In this document: one piece after another, positions 19,454 through 31,041 of the stretch
Numbering within the stretch: position 1 is the first letter of the stretch
Layout: the number at the start of each line of letters is the position of its first letter
Assembly (NCBI GenBank): GCA_019059635.1
Contig: JAGVRJ010000010.1
Location: 808,501 to 872,500, forward strand
Source of the DNA: Proales similis
Taxonomy: Eukaryota > Rotifera > Eurotatoria > Ploima > Proalidae
Direction: 5' to 3'
Length of the DNA: 64,000 nucleotides
Program-made: the position numbers and the translations under genes
Notes under the pieces: model-generated
What the model was told of the DNA's origin: nothing
Database searches by the model: none
Seen by the model: only the letters and a program-made list of their open reading frames with translations

Positions 19454-22032
19454 ATGAAGTCTCTTCATACATTTTTGTTTCTTTTATTTATTGGCCTTGT
19501 TCTTTACTCAGGTAAGCTAGAGAGTCTTGCTTGAGTGAAATCCAAATCAAAATTGTTTTGATTTGTTTAAGGCTGGAGCAGCAAGAGTGTGGGTGTACTG
19601 GCTGATGATAGTGAGGATAATGAAGAATTACCGCGTGTTGACGAAGACTTCGGAAAGAGCCGCGAAGGATCACGAACAGACGACGAGGTTATTCAACGAG
19701 AAGAAGAACAAATCAAGTTGGATGGTTTAAGTGTGGCACAGTTAAAAGAAATGCGCCAGAAAGCCGAAAAACAGGAATTTGTTGCTGAAGTCAATAGAAT
19801 GATGAAGCTTATAATCAATTCTCTCTATCGCAACAAAGAGATTTTCTTACGTGAGCTCATATCAAACGCGTCCGATGCTCTTGACAAGATTAGATTCTTG
19901 TCACTGACTGAAAAAGATGCACTCGGAGATGTCGAGGATCTAGTGATTAGGATCAAAGCTGATAAAGAAAATCGAATGCTTCACATAAGCGATACTGGAA
20001 TCGGTATGACCAAAGACGACCTAATCAAATATCTTGGTACTATTGCCAAGTCACAGACGAGCGAATTCCTGAACCGACTTCAAGAAGCACAGGAAAGTGA
20101 TAACAAGCAGTCAATGAGTGACCTTATTGGTCAGTTCGGTGTGGGTTTTTACTCTGCCTTCTTGGTTGCCGACAAGGTTGTGGTTACTTCCAAGCACAAC
20201 GATGACGATCAATATATTTGGGAATCCGACTCATCCTCGTACATCGTTAGCAAGGATCCACGTGGCAACACCCTAGGTCGAGGAACGACTGTGAGCCTTC
20301 ATTTAAAGGAAGAGGCTCAAGAATTTTTGGAAAACTACAATTTGAAAAATATAATCACTAAATACAGCCAGTTTATAAATTTCAACATTTACTTGTGGAC
20401 CCCGAATACCATCAGCGAGGAGGTTCCGGTTGACGAAACTGAGGAAAAAACCAACAATAATGATGAAGATGCTACAGTCGAAGAAACAAACGAAGAGACA
20501 AAGCCGAAAACAAAGAAAGTTGACAAGACAGTCTGGGACTGGGAATTAATGAATCAAGCCAAACCGATCTGGCAGCGCAAGCCCAGCGAAGTCAACGAGA
20601 TCGAGTACTACGACTTTTACAAATCTTTTACCAAAGAAACCCAGGAACCTCTTGATTATACTCATTTCGTCGCTGAAGGCGAGGTCAGCTTCAAATCAAT
20701 ACTGTTTATTCCCAAAACAGCACCGAGCGACATTTTTCAAAACTACAACAAAAAACAGGACACTATTAAGATGTATGTGAGACGAGTGTTCATATCTGAG
20801 ACGTCCGAAGATTTATTGCCCAAATTTTTGAGCTTTATTCGTGGAGTTGTCGACAGTGATGACCTTCCCTTGAATGTATCACGTGAAACTCTTCAACAAA
20901 GCAAACTTTTAAAGGTGATCAAGAAAAAACTGGTCCGTAAGGTTTTAGACATGATTAAAAAAATGACGGAGACCGACTTTGATGCGTTCTGGAAAGAGTA
21001 CGGAACAAATATCAAACTAGGTGTGATTGAGGACTCAAGCAACCGTGTGCGATTGGCCAAGTTGCTTAGATTTCAATCATCGTCTACTGAAAACAATGAG
21101 CTAACCTCCCTAGAACAATACGTCTCTCGAATGAAGCCAAAACAAGAATTCATTTACTACATTGCTGGAACCAGTCGAAGCGAGCTGGAAACTTCACCAT
21201 TTGTAGAGCGTTTACTCCAGAAAGGATACGAAGTTCTATATTTGGTTGATCCAATCGATGAGTACACCATGCAATCTTTGCCAGAATTTGAATCAAAGCG
21301 TTTGCAAAATGTTGCCAAGGATGGTCTCAATCTAGATAAGTCAAAGCAAGCTGAAGATAGGCTAAAAGAACTTCAGTCCCAATACGAACCACTCGTCAAC
21401 TGGATGAAGGATGGACCTTTAAAAGAGAAAGTTGAGAGTATCAAGGTTTCAACTCGTCTTGTTAAAACCCCAATGGCTTTGGTTGCCAATCAGTTTGGCT
21501 ATAGCGGAAATATGGAGCGTATTACTCGAGCACAGGCCTATCAAAAGTCTGGAGGTGACTCGATGTCACAATACTACTTCAATCAAAAAAAGATTCTCGA
21601 GATCAACCCGGGTCATCCTCTGATCAAAGAACTGGCTCGAAGAGTTGAGTCAGATGCTTCTGATCCACGAGCGAATGAGCTTGTTCAACTCATGTTTGAG
21701 TCAGCCACCCTTCGAAGTGGCTACGAGGTCAGAGATTTAGCCGGATTTGCTGATCGTATTGAAAGCATGCTGAGAAGCGCTATGCAAATATCTGCTGATG
21801 AGAAAGTCGAGGAAATGCCAGATTTTGATGAAGAAGAGTCCCAGGATGTTCCAACTGAGACCGAAGAAGTGCAAGCTGAAGACGAAACTTCAAATGTAAG
21901 TATTTTTTAGACTTGTTTTTTTCTTTTTTATTTTCTTATTTCCCTGCGACTAAAAACACTGATAATTTGTTCACTATCGCATCGCATGAGATTTATTGAC
22001 GATTTGAATAATTTTAGCATGAAGAGCTTTGA
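19454..22032 (+). CDS. HSP90B1: Endoplasmin / GRP94 (ER Hsp90)
   Basis: Three exons (19454-19511, 19572-21895, 22018-22032) encode 798 residues. The first exon is only the signal peptide ([15 protein letters not shown]). The second carries the whole mature protein: a GHKL ATPase domain ([35 protein letters not shown]), an acidic linker, a middle domain ([41 protein letters not shown]) and a dimerisation domain. The third is a 15-base exon that adds HEEL and the stop, a KDEL-type ER-retention signal. Role: ATP-driven folding of secreted and membrane proteins in the ER lumen. If the last intron were retained, the protein would end NVSIF and lose the retention signal. AATAAA occurs near 22140. 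Confidence 0.96.
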
Positions 22033-22231
22033 ACTGGGCCTGAATCATGTAACAACTGGATACTGCCTAATGCGCGAACTAAGTTTACCAATCGATTTCT
22101 ATGTATTTGAAGCATGCGCTAGTTTTTTGTGGGTCTCGTGAATAAAAATATTTGCCGTTTCAGCATTGCCAGTTTTTCGAGTGATTTTGATTTTCCGGAA
22201 AAGCAATTTCTATTTTGCCTATAAATTCTAG

Positions 22232-25200
22232 TATGGCGAAGTTTCATCTTGTAGCACATGCCGAAGACCACTTGGACTTAAAAAACTTAATGATGATCAA
22301 ACTGCATCCGATAGCTCCTTTTCAAAAAGTGAAAAGTCTCCTTCATCAAAAAAGAAGGAGATGGTTAGTCATGAGTTAAAACTGAACAAAGAAAAGGTTT
22401 TAAAGGAGGATCAGAAAAAAATCGCTAAAGATCTGAAAGCGATTAAAAACTTGAAGAATAGTAGCAGCTTAGAGCTTGTAGCCAAAAAAATGAAAAAAAA
22501 AGGATTAAGTCCTAGCAACGATAAATCTGAAAAGCCAAACGGAGAACCAGTCATTAAATCAGTCGAGAGCAAAGGAAATAAAAAAGAAAAAAAAACAGCT
22601 CTAAAATCGGATTTAGATTGTAAGATAAGCGAATCGGTAAGAGATTCGCAAAAAAAAACCAAAACGAAAACAAAAAAGGAACACTCAGATGACATAGATA
22701 CCGTAGTATACTTTAAAGACCACTTTTTGTTTCTTCAAAAATTTAATATTTGATTCACCCGGTATAGGAAGTGAAACAAGACGAATTATCTGGAAAAAGA
22801 ACATTAAAAAAGAGCAAAGACCGGCAGGAGGTATTAAAGCTTTCTTTTCTAAATGAAGCCAAATTAATCCTTATCCTTATTTTGATATCAAAAAAAGAAG
22901 ATCATTCAATTTTCAGAAAATAAACAGCAGCAAAAAAAGGGACAAATTACAAGCAATAAAAAAGAAAAAGGTCCATATAATGACAAATATTATAAAAAAA
23001 ATGTCGACGAAGACAGCCACCAAAGAGAAAATCACGATTCTGGAAAATTAAATGATTATCAAGAGGATCATCAAAACGCAGTGACGAAACTTGTCCAGCC
23101 TGAAAATTTCTATCATGAGGAGTCTTTCCGAATAAGTCGAAGAAGCTGGGAGCAGCTTATTCAGAGAGAAAAAGAGCTCGAAAATCTTTGCCGCATTCAT
23201 TTTTTGGACAAATTATCGAGAATCGATTCCGACTTACCACTTACGCAAAAACTCTCCGAAGAAACAGAACGGGCAGTTGCCTTTCCAAAAATTCAATCTG
23301 AACAATCCGGCTCATCGCAAGTCGAAGACCTGCAATTATTCAATAATGATCGATCTCAATTAAGCAAAATTTGGAATCTTGTCAAGGCTCTTTTCGTTAT
23401 CGATGAAACAAATGGATATGAAGGCGAATCAGCTCATTCGGAACAAGCTGGGAAAAACAATTTAGAAAAATTAAACATTAAGGAAAAACAACATAAAAAG
23501 CAAGAATCTAGAAAAGGCCGCAAGCTTCTTACAGTGTTTGTAGACGAAGAAGAAAGAGAAGAAAACGAAGATTCTGCTGATAATGCTTATGATTCTAGTC
23601 TTCAAATACCTCACTTAGAGATTAATAACTCAAATTCAAATGAGAGCGAACCTAGTCAAATAGAATTCAAAAGACCAGTTGAACCGGTTGGAAAATTAGT
23701 TTTCGAGACATCGTCAATTAATAAAGAAAATAATCCTAAACGTAACAAGAAAATACCAGAAAAAAATTTTAAAAATGTGAAAAGCCATAAAGAAATCCAT
23801 CAAAAGGAGAACCAAGAGAAAAAAGAAAACAAAAATAAAAATAGAGAACCGTCAAAAACAAAAAGAAAAGAAGAACTTTCATCCGATATCATTTCGCAGC
23901 AACTACCGACTAATTCTAAAAAAGTAGGTTGGCCAAATCGTTACCGGATATCAAGGCAGAAACAAGAAAACTCACTTACAGAGCTGAACACTCCAGTTAA
24001 AAACTCAACAACTCAAACAAGTGATAGTCTTATAGCAGGTTTGGAACCAAAACCTAAAGTTGGATGGATTTACCGCTATCGCGTTAGTAAGATGCTTAAC
24101 AAGGTACCTCATTTCGAATCTCTGGTCGAGAAAAAAGAAGTTCCCAAAAAATTAGAAATACCTTACATTTCTATTGGGCGCTTTAAAATTAGTAAGAATG
24201 AAATTGGTAGAATTGGATGGGAAAATCGATACAGAACAAGTAACAAGCTTAAAATGCAATTGCTCAGGAATCAACGTCTACAAAAGCTATCTTTGTCCGA
24301 AAAGAACCGAAAAAAGCTTAAATTTAAACAATCACCTGACGTCAGTGTTATTGATTATGTGAAAGATCCTGAAATCCCATTCTGCGATCAGTTTGTCGAC
24401 AATGAAGATGATTTAGTAAGTTCTTTTCTTGAGTTTACAAGTTCCGTGGTTGCCGTTAAGGAAAACGAAAACGAAATGCCGAACAAAAAGATTGACTATA
24501 CTAATAAGCCGAAAGTTGACTGGAATCATAGATATCGAGTGAGTAAGCTTTTAGCTGATGGCAGTGAAACTGAAAAACCCAATCGGCGAAAAGAAAATTT
24601 ATTAAATCTTGAGCATCCAGAGCAAGTCAGCCTAACAAAACCTAAAGTTGGCTGGAATCATAGATATCGAGTGAGTAAGCTTTTAGCTGATGGCAGTGAA
24701 ACTGAAAAACCCAATCAGCGAAAAGAAAATCTATTAAATCTTGAGCATCCAGAGCAAGTCAGCCTTACAAAACCTAAAGTTGGCTGGGATTATCGTTATA
24801 GAATTACCCGATTTAAGACCGGTGAAGAAAAAACAAAAACAGCCCAACCTGTTCAAGAATCTAGAAAATCCGAGGGAGATGAGACCAGTCAAAAAAGCAA
24901 GCCAAAAGCAGGCTGGAATAATAGATATAGAATAGGTCGGATGAGTCAAGAAAAAAGATCAACTTGTGAAAATTTTCAAGTGAAAAACAAAAAAGATTTG
25001 ACCAAGCAGAGTACGGATTCAATCACGTCCAACTTAAATGCCAACCCGAAGCCTAGTGTTGGCTGGGAGCATCGATATCGAGTGTCCAAATCAAAAGAGG
25101 AACAGAAAAGTTTCTCTAAAAAAAAAACACAATTGAAACAAAAAAAAGGAAAATCAAAGAATTCTGAAGGTGAGCGCCCATTCAGAAACCAAGGAAATAA

Positions 25201-27499
25201 AACTAAAGTTGGTTGGGAATTTCGCTACCGTATTTCCAAGTATAGATCAGAGATTTCAAATGATACTAGTTTACCTATGAAGAAAGATCAAAATCGCAAT
25301 TCTGAAATGGTAAAAAACAAACCTTTGACTTTGAATGATGAGATCACAAAATCGAGTAACTCGGAAAAGCCTAAAGCCGGTTGGGCAGCTCGCTATCGAG
25401 TTTCAAAAATCGATTCTAACTCCATGAAAAGTCAGTCGTCAGGATTTGTGGCTAAAATTGACATGGAAAAACAAAAATCTAAAAAAGATCGTCAATTGCC
25501 TATCAAAGAGAAAACTAATAATAAGCCTAAGGTCGGCTGGGAATATCGATATCGAATAAGCAAGCTACTCAAGTCTAGTGAAAGTGTAAAAAAGAGAAAT
25601 CAAATGTCAATCAAAGCCGAAACAGATTCAGAAGGCACCACTAAAAGCAAACAGGATGACAAGCCCAAAGTTGGATGGACTTATCGCTATCGTGTTTCCA
25701 AATATCTTGAAAACCAAGCTCCTAGTAAATCTAGGGTGGAAGACAGCAAAAAAAATGAAAATCTAGTACTCCAGAGTGAAGCTAGTCTGAAACCCAAGGC
25801 TGGATGGCAGTTTCGATACCGCCTAAGCCAGATGCTAGAATCTAATCAAGTGCCACAAATTAAAACTCCAAAGAAGGACGCAATTAAAAATAAAAAGGAG
25901 ATGCAATATTTATCGACTGAATACGCCAAATCGCCGGAAGGACAGCCTAAGGTTGGTTGGAAATATCGATATCGCCGGAGTCAGATGGCAAATGCCAAGA
26001 ACGCCGCGATACAAGACCATCCTGAAACTGTGTCAAACATTGAGGCAATTAAGATGTCTGCCAAACGCAAAAATAAAAAAAGTCAAAGTGCAAAGAATTC
26101 AAATAAAATGCAAAGCAGTGAAACTGAATCATCTTATAAAGAGTATAAGCGATCAAGACCGATAACTTTAGTTAATCGTTACTCTGATAACAAACCGCTA
26201 AAAGTCAAAGCTCATGTTAAATTCACTGTTCAATATCCAAAGATTCGAAAGCACGACCTCATGGTAAAAAAAATTATTAACAAGAAGAAAGATAGTGCCG
26301 AACAATTCATGAGTTCAAGTCTTAATAACATCGAAGAGAATATTGAAACATTAACTAAAGTAACTAAAACACAAACAATATCAAAAGCAGCTCCGATAAA
26401 AGGCTTAAAAAAGCAGATTGCATTGAAAGATCAAGCAATTAATATGGTTGATTTAGAATCAGCAAAATCCTCATTTCAACTTGAAGGGAAGATACCGAAA
26501 TCAGAAGATAAAACTAGCGGTGAAACTGCAAATCCTAATTCAGACTCTGTTCACAATCAAAAAGAAATTGAAAATCAATCAGCTAAATCCATAAGTACAT
26601 TGGATAGTTCTTCGACAACATTTTCTGAGTCCGAATCCAAACTTAAAGAAGAAATAGCAAGCTATCAGATAAATCAACAGAATGAAGCTGATGGAAAAGA
26701 TCAGCCATACCAAGGAAAAATGGACTCAAAAGGAATTAATATTAATTTGCAATATGAAAATGAAAACGCCGAGATGAAAGAACTTGAATCAAGTAGTTTG
26801 AATGGAAATGATAAGTTAGAGCCGATCAAGAAAGAAAAAAATAATGAAAACAGTCATGATGAGCAATATGAAATTAGCCCAAATATTGATCAAACCGAAG
26901 AAAAAAGTATTTTCGAAACCTTTCTCAATGGGTTTTTTGAAATAGATAATTTTGAAGAGAAACAACTAGCTCCAGAATCTGTTGACCAAGAATCATCATA
27001 TCTAATCTTTTCCGAAATTGAATCAGATCTGTCGGATCAAGTCCAAAAAGAAAAGAAACATACTGTTGCAACGGGAAAAAATGATGAAAATGAGGAAAAA
27101 GTGATGTATCAAGATACTATTGAAAGAGAAGCCTCAAAAATGATCAATGATGATTATGTCGGTAATATTTTACCAGATGGCAAACTGCATCAAAACGAAA
27201 AAGACATAAATATAGATGAACAATTCCAAACGTCCGAAAATAATCTTAATCAGGATATTCTGATTAAACAGGAAATCAAGCTTAGTTTTGGCCTGTTTGA
27301 ATCGCTGAGAGAGATTTTGAAAGAAGCTCCCGCCTTGTTTGTGTTTGAAGAAGAGACAGCTGAAGAAAATGAGGTAAGCTATCATATCCGTTTTCAAGTA
27401 GCAATTTATTTAACCACTTTTAGTGAGGAAAATTCAACTCTGGAAATCGCACAGCTGAATCCTTGCCAATCTCGGCTACACTCGAAAACGATTCGATAA
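22232..27499 (+). CDS. Large Lys/Glu-rich protein with 14 GW-x-x-RYR repeats, family unknown
   Basis: Exons about 22232-22702, 22768-22830 and 22901-27499; about 1,667 residues if translation starts at the first in-frame ATG (22361), or 43 more open codons back to the acceptor at 22231. The start is unresolved. Seen: a basic N-terminal part (coding bases about 22232-22750), then between about 23925 and 25990 fourteen copies of a motif close to KPKVGWxxRYRVSK, with Gly-Trp and Arg-Tyr-Arg almost invariant, spaced by 30-90 polar residues. A degenerate fifteenth copy (RPITLVNRYSDNK) follows. The last third is acidic (many E, D, S and N). There is no signal peptide, transmembrane segment or recognised domain. 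The C terminus may come from read-through to 27499 or from splicing of an intron beginning at 27374. Function unknown; the repeated basic/aromatic motif suggests a multivalent binding scaffold (inference). Confidence 0.75.
24518..24781 (+). repeat. Tandem pair of near-identical 132-base units inside the GW-RYR gene
   Basis: Two consecutive 44-residue units, each beginning at the RYR motif with WNHRYRVSKLLADGSETEKPN, are almost identical at the base level; I see only a few substitutions. The other repeat units share just the motif. This is a recent duplication of one unit in an older repeat array. Confidence 0.88.
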
Positions 27500-28412
27500 T
27501 TCTCAGTTTAAAATCTGTATCGCAACTTAATTTCAGTGACAATATTGAGCACAGTTAACCCCTTCCACCCCGTTTCCTAACCCCGGAACTTGATATAGTC
27601 CGTAGTTGGATATTATTTATTGATTTTAAATATTATTATTATTAAATTGCGAAACGAAAAACTTGAGAGCTAGAATAAAGACTTGATTATTCGCATAAAA
27701 ATGTAGAAAGTAAAGATTATTGTAGCTAGCTGGGCGATTGCAGCAATTGCATTTAGAACAGGTTCAAGTATTGTGAAGAGTTAAACAGTGAATACTTGAC
27801 GCCAATAATTTGGCATTATGGTCGGTGACAAGATAAATGAACGTGACAAAGTTTACGAACTCAGGCGTGAAGAAGTCGAGCGTTCAAGCTGTGAACGTTT
27901 AAACTCGTAAAATGAAATATCGTTAATAAAAAGGAAATTTACAACCCAGCTAATCGATAACCAGTCAGTTTCACCGATCTAGTTTATCATCTAAGTTTTC
28001 GGGTTATTTTTTTACACTTTTTTTTACATAAGCAAGCAAAAAAAAAGAAATAGTATGATGATACTGGAGAGAGTGATTGGTGTAAGGTTAATTTAGATAC
28101 AATTGAAGAAACAACAAGCCGTGCTTTTATCATTATAACAGAGGACTTTTGGTGATAATTCAAACAAAGTCCTGGATTTTTTGCGAAAGAGCGATCATTT
28201 AATTGATCACGAATAATCGTTCTTATGCCGATGGGTCATTTACGATTGAAGTCAAAGCTTCTGATTTAAATACTTAACTATTGCGAAAACAGCAATATAT
28301 TGCTACGGGCCTATAAATAGGTAAATGGAATTGTTAAATTAAGCGGTGTCTAATTTTGGTAGCTTGATAATTTGAGAATCTAGGTAGAGTTGAAAGCAGC
28401 TTGCGTTTCCAT
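27500..28412. other. Intergenic, between GW-RYR gene (+) and MNK copy 1 (-)
   Basis: About 900 AT-rich bases with the 3' ends of two convergent genes. Several AATAAA/TTTATT-like hexamers occur, but I cannot assign one with confidence. No other feature was recognised. Confidence 0.5.
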
Positions 28413-31031
28413 TCAAGTCTTAATTTCTTTGGCGCTTATGGCCTGATCAGCACTGGAATCTTTTTTTTGTGCGTCCGAGAGAATACTTTCTTTGGGGGAG
28501 TTTCTTTGCTGAATCTTTTTGCTGCGTTTTTTTTTTGTTTGTCGCTTGCACTTGTTGTCATTTAGTTTAGAATGGTCCTTTGCTTCATCAAGCACCGAAT
28601 TTTCGTCTGCCCTGTTTTGAGCAGCAGACGAATTGCGAGCAATTAGACCGATTCCAGCAGATGTAGTGACGGCGGCAACAAAACTGTTGATCACCTGCAT
28701 CGACTTGAGGAATGATTTGGCTGCAAAGTTTATCTGCTTGCCAATTCCTTTGAGTTCGTTCTCTCCATCACCAACTAGACTAAAGCTATCGGGAGCGACT
28801 GGAAATAATTCTTCATCACTCGTTGTGTGCTTTTCTAAGAAATCAACACTTGGGGCACGGTTTTGCTCATAAATACGCTGAAGCCTGTTCGGAGTAGAAT
28901 AAAATAAATTAGTTGATGATCTTTGGCTCTTTCCGAGATTGTCATTGGAGTCGACCATTTCGCTTGTAAGAGAGGGGAAGCGATTCAGATTGGCACTTAT
29001 ACTTGAAGAAATATTAGAGGCGATTTGAGCTGCTCTAAGTATAAACGGAGCTGTAATAACGGTATCAACACTACTGGCCATCAATGGAAAGTCAAGACTA
29101 GAAGAATCATCTAGTAAAGGGCCTTGATTGATGAAATTAAGACTGTCGGATTTGGGATGCGAATCAATTGGAATAAAAACCGAGTGCGATTCTTGATCTG
29201 AATAAGGAGAATCGGTGATTTTTTCTGAAGCTTTGTGAGATTTTTTTCCTTTTCTATTCCTTCTCTTCTTCTTGATATTGGAAGGAGGAGTAACATCAGA
29301 AGGCTTAAGTTCCTCATTTATATAAAAAACTTCAGGTTGCTGTAGAAATAAATCGTGCTGGAGAGTTTCAGAAAAGTTTTGACTCTGACGAGAAGAGGTG
29401 CTAGAAGCAGCAGGCTTAAGAATAGGAATAGATGAAGAGATAGGCCTAGATTGGATCTGATTTGTGTCAAAATCAGGTAAAATATTAAAATCGTGATGTT
29501 CTCCTTGAATGTTACATGTGATAGAAGCAGTTGGTTTAATAAATTGTCTGGATTCATTATTAAGCTCTAAAGAAGGAAAATTCGGAATCCAAATTGTTTC
29601 GATAAAGCTTTGGGCTTGTGGCGAAGCTGATGGTGTCAAAATGTCTGGGGGGAGTTGCGGTAAATCATCTAGAAGAACGGAATCGGATGGAAAACTAGGT
29701 CGTCGAAAGGAGCTCCGACTTTGGCTAACGAGGCGGTTAATGGCTAGAGCCTCATCAGCATATTTGTCTATGTCGCGTACGCTGTTGTTTCGCTTCAGCA
29801 TATTGGGCGTACAGAGCTGAGTGCTTGGGGCTTCACCGCTCACCCAGGGATGATGCAGCACTTGGTCAGCAGTGAAGCGCTTGCTTGCGTCATGCTGGAG
29901 GAGGTGAGCGATCAGGTCTTTGGCGCTGTCACTGATGAAATCCCATCCAGGACTAGGAAAGTCGTAAACGCCTTGCTGAATGCGGTTGAAGAGCTGCTGC
30001 TGACACTCGAAGCACTCCTGGCCCCGGTCCCAGCCGCAATCACTGCCACACTGGCCGGTGAATGGACACCGACCCGAGAGCATGATGTAGATGATGACCC
30101 CAAGGCTCCACATATCGCAGCGCTTGTCATACGACATGTCATTAATGAATGCCTCGACTACCTCCGGTGCCAAATATTCGGCCGAACCGACCGGACTGCT
30201 CAGCACGGGGGTGCTGATTGGGGTGGCCGACTGGCTCTTGAGCTTGATACTTGAGCCCAGATCAAAGTCGCATATCTTGACCGGGATGAGCGAGTCGCTG
30301 CAAGCACAAAGGATGTTCTCTGGCTTGAGATCGCGGTGAGCCATACCCTTCGAGTGCAGATAGTCCAGAGCGCTGGCGATATCTCGCACGATTAGACTTG
30401 CCTCGCGCTCACTCAGATGACCTCTCCGTTCGATGTGGTTGAGCAGCGGGCCGCCATACATCTTCTCGAAAACCACGTAAAATTTGTGCTCTTCTTCGAA
30501 GAATTCGACGATCTGCAAGATATTGGGACAGTCTTTGCAGTGCAGGTATATCTCAATCTCCTTAAACACACGCTCGCGGTTCGGATGAAGATGCTTGTCG
30601 ATTACTTTCACCGCATATTCCTTGCGAGTGTAGATGTTGTTGCAGGTAAGAACTTTACCGTAAGCCCCCTCGCCTAGCAGCTGATCACTCATGCTGTAAA
30701 CGTCTGAGAAGCAGTTCGCCTGCATATCGGCTGCAAAGCGCCGCTTTTTCTTCCGTCTATTATTGACACGACCGCCGTTAACTGCCTGCTCACCGGTCTC
30801 TTGATTGACCGCCCCCTGCTCTGTGCCGCTGCTGGCTGCACTTGTGCATATGCTGAGAGCCTCTTGCTGGATCCCGGTCCGCGGCAGGTCAAGCTTCGAC
30901 GGACGCTTCAGACAACCGCGTGATCCTTCACCTTCAGCACACGACACTTGCTCACGGTCGCTCGTCACTGGAATCAGAAGCGATGGTTTTGCCAACTCTT
31001 CACTAAACTGGAACATGGGATCTGCCAACAT
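28413..31031 (-). CDS. MNK-type (MAPK-interacting) protein kinase, copy 1, long tail
   Basis: An intronless frame of 872 residues. A basic stretch NNRRKKKRR (about 90-98), placed like the eIF4G-binding region of MNKs, precedes the kinase domain (about 110-400). The domain has [23 protein letters not shown], the MNK signature DFD in place of DFG, and the MNK-specific Cys insertion [17 protein letters not shown]. The activation segment has Ser/Thr-Pro sites ([17 protein letters not shown]). Family role: kinases activated by ERK/p38 that phosphorylate eIF4E on the eIF4G scaffold. The tail of about 430 residues is Ser/Pro/Asn-rich with two lysine clusters ([18 protein letters not shown]) and has no counterpart in copy 2. 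The kinase block is duplicated almost perfectly at 32908-34238. Confidence 0.93.
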   Translation of the reverse strand: MLADPMFQFSEELAKPSLLIPVTSDREQVSCAEGEGSRGCLKRPSKLDLPRTGIQQEALSICTSAASSGTEQGAVNQETGEQAVNGGRVNNRRKKKRRFAADMQANCFSDVYSMSDQLLGEGAYGKVLTCNNIYTRKEYAVKVIDKHLHPNRERVFKEIEIYLHCKDCPNILQIVEFFEEEHKFYVVFEKMYGGPLLNHIERRGHLSEREASLIVRDIASALDYLHSKGMAHRDLKPENILCACSDSLIPVKICDFDLGSSIKLKSQSATPISTPVLSSPVGSAEYLAPEVVEAFINDMSYDKRCDMWSLGVIIYIMLSGRCPFTGQCGSDCGWDRGQECFECQQQLFNRIQQGVYDFPSPGWDFISDSAKDLIAHLLQHDASKRFTADQVLHHPWVSGEAPSTQLCTPNMLKRNNSVRDIDKYADEALAINRLVSQSRSSFRRPSFPSDSVLLDDLPQLPPDILTPSASPQAQSFIETIWIPNFPSLELNNESRQFIKPTASITCNIQGEHHDFNILPDFDTNQIQSRPISSSIPILKPAASSTSSRQSQNFSETLQHDLFLQQPEVFYINEELKPSDVTPPSNIKKKRRNRKGKKSHKASEKITDSPYSDQESHSVFIPIDSHPKSDSLNFINQGPLLDDSSSLDFPLMASSVDTVITAPFILRAAQIASNISSSISANLNRFPSLTSEMVDSNDNLGKSQRSSTNLFYSTPNRLQRIYEQNRAPSVDFLEKHTTSDEELFPVAPDSFSLVGDGENELKGIGKQINFAAKSFLKSMQVINSFVAAVTTSAGIGLIARNSSAAQNRADENSVLDEAKDHSKLNDNKCKRQTKKKRSKKIQQRNSPKESILSDAQKKDSSADQAISAKEIKT

Positions 31032-31041
31032 CTTTGCTTTT
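29711..31041 (-). repeat. Duplicated MNK kinase block (copy 1)
   Basis: About 1.33 kb that matches 32908-34238 at a constant offset of 3,197 bases. I count five base differences, all in the 140 bases nearest the end of the kinase part; the remaining roughly 1.19 kb shows none. The match stops about ten bases upstream of the ATG and at the end of the kinase region. Sequence outside it on both sides is unrelated. Confidence 0.92.

Noticed and set aside
22233..22375. ATG-initiated frame of about 50 codons at the first exon of the repeat gene
   Set aside because: It stops quickly and is out of frame with the long repeat coding sequence.
29850..30254. 134-codon plus-strand frame opposite the MNK kinase domain, repeated at 33047-33451
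   Set aside because: It is the antisense shadow of the conserved kinase frame. It is duplicated only because the kinase block is, and has no family similarity.
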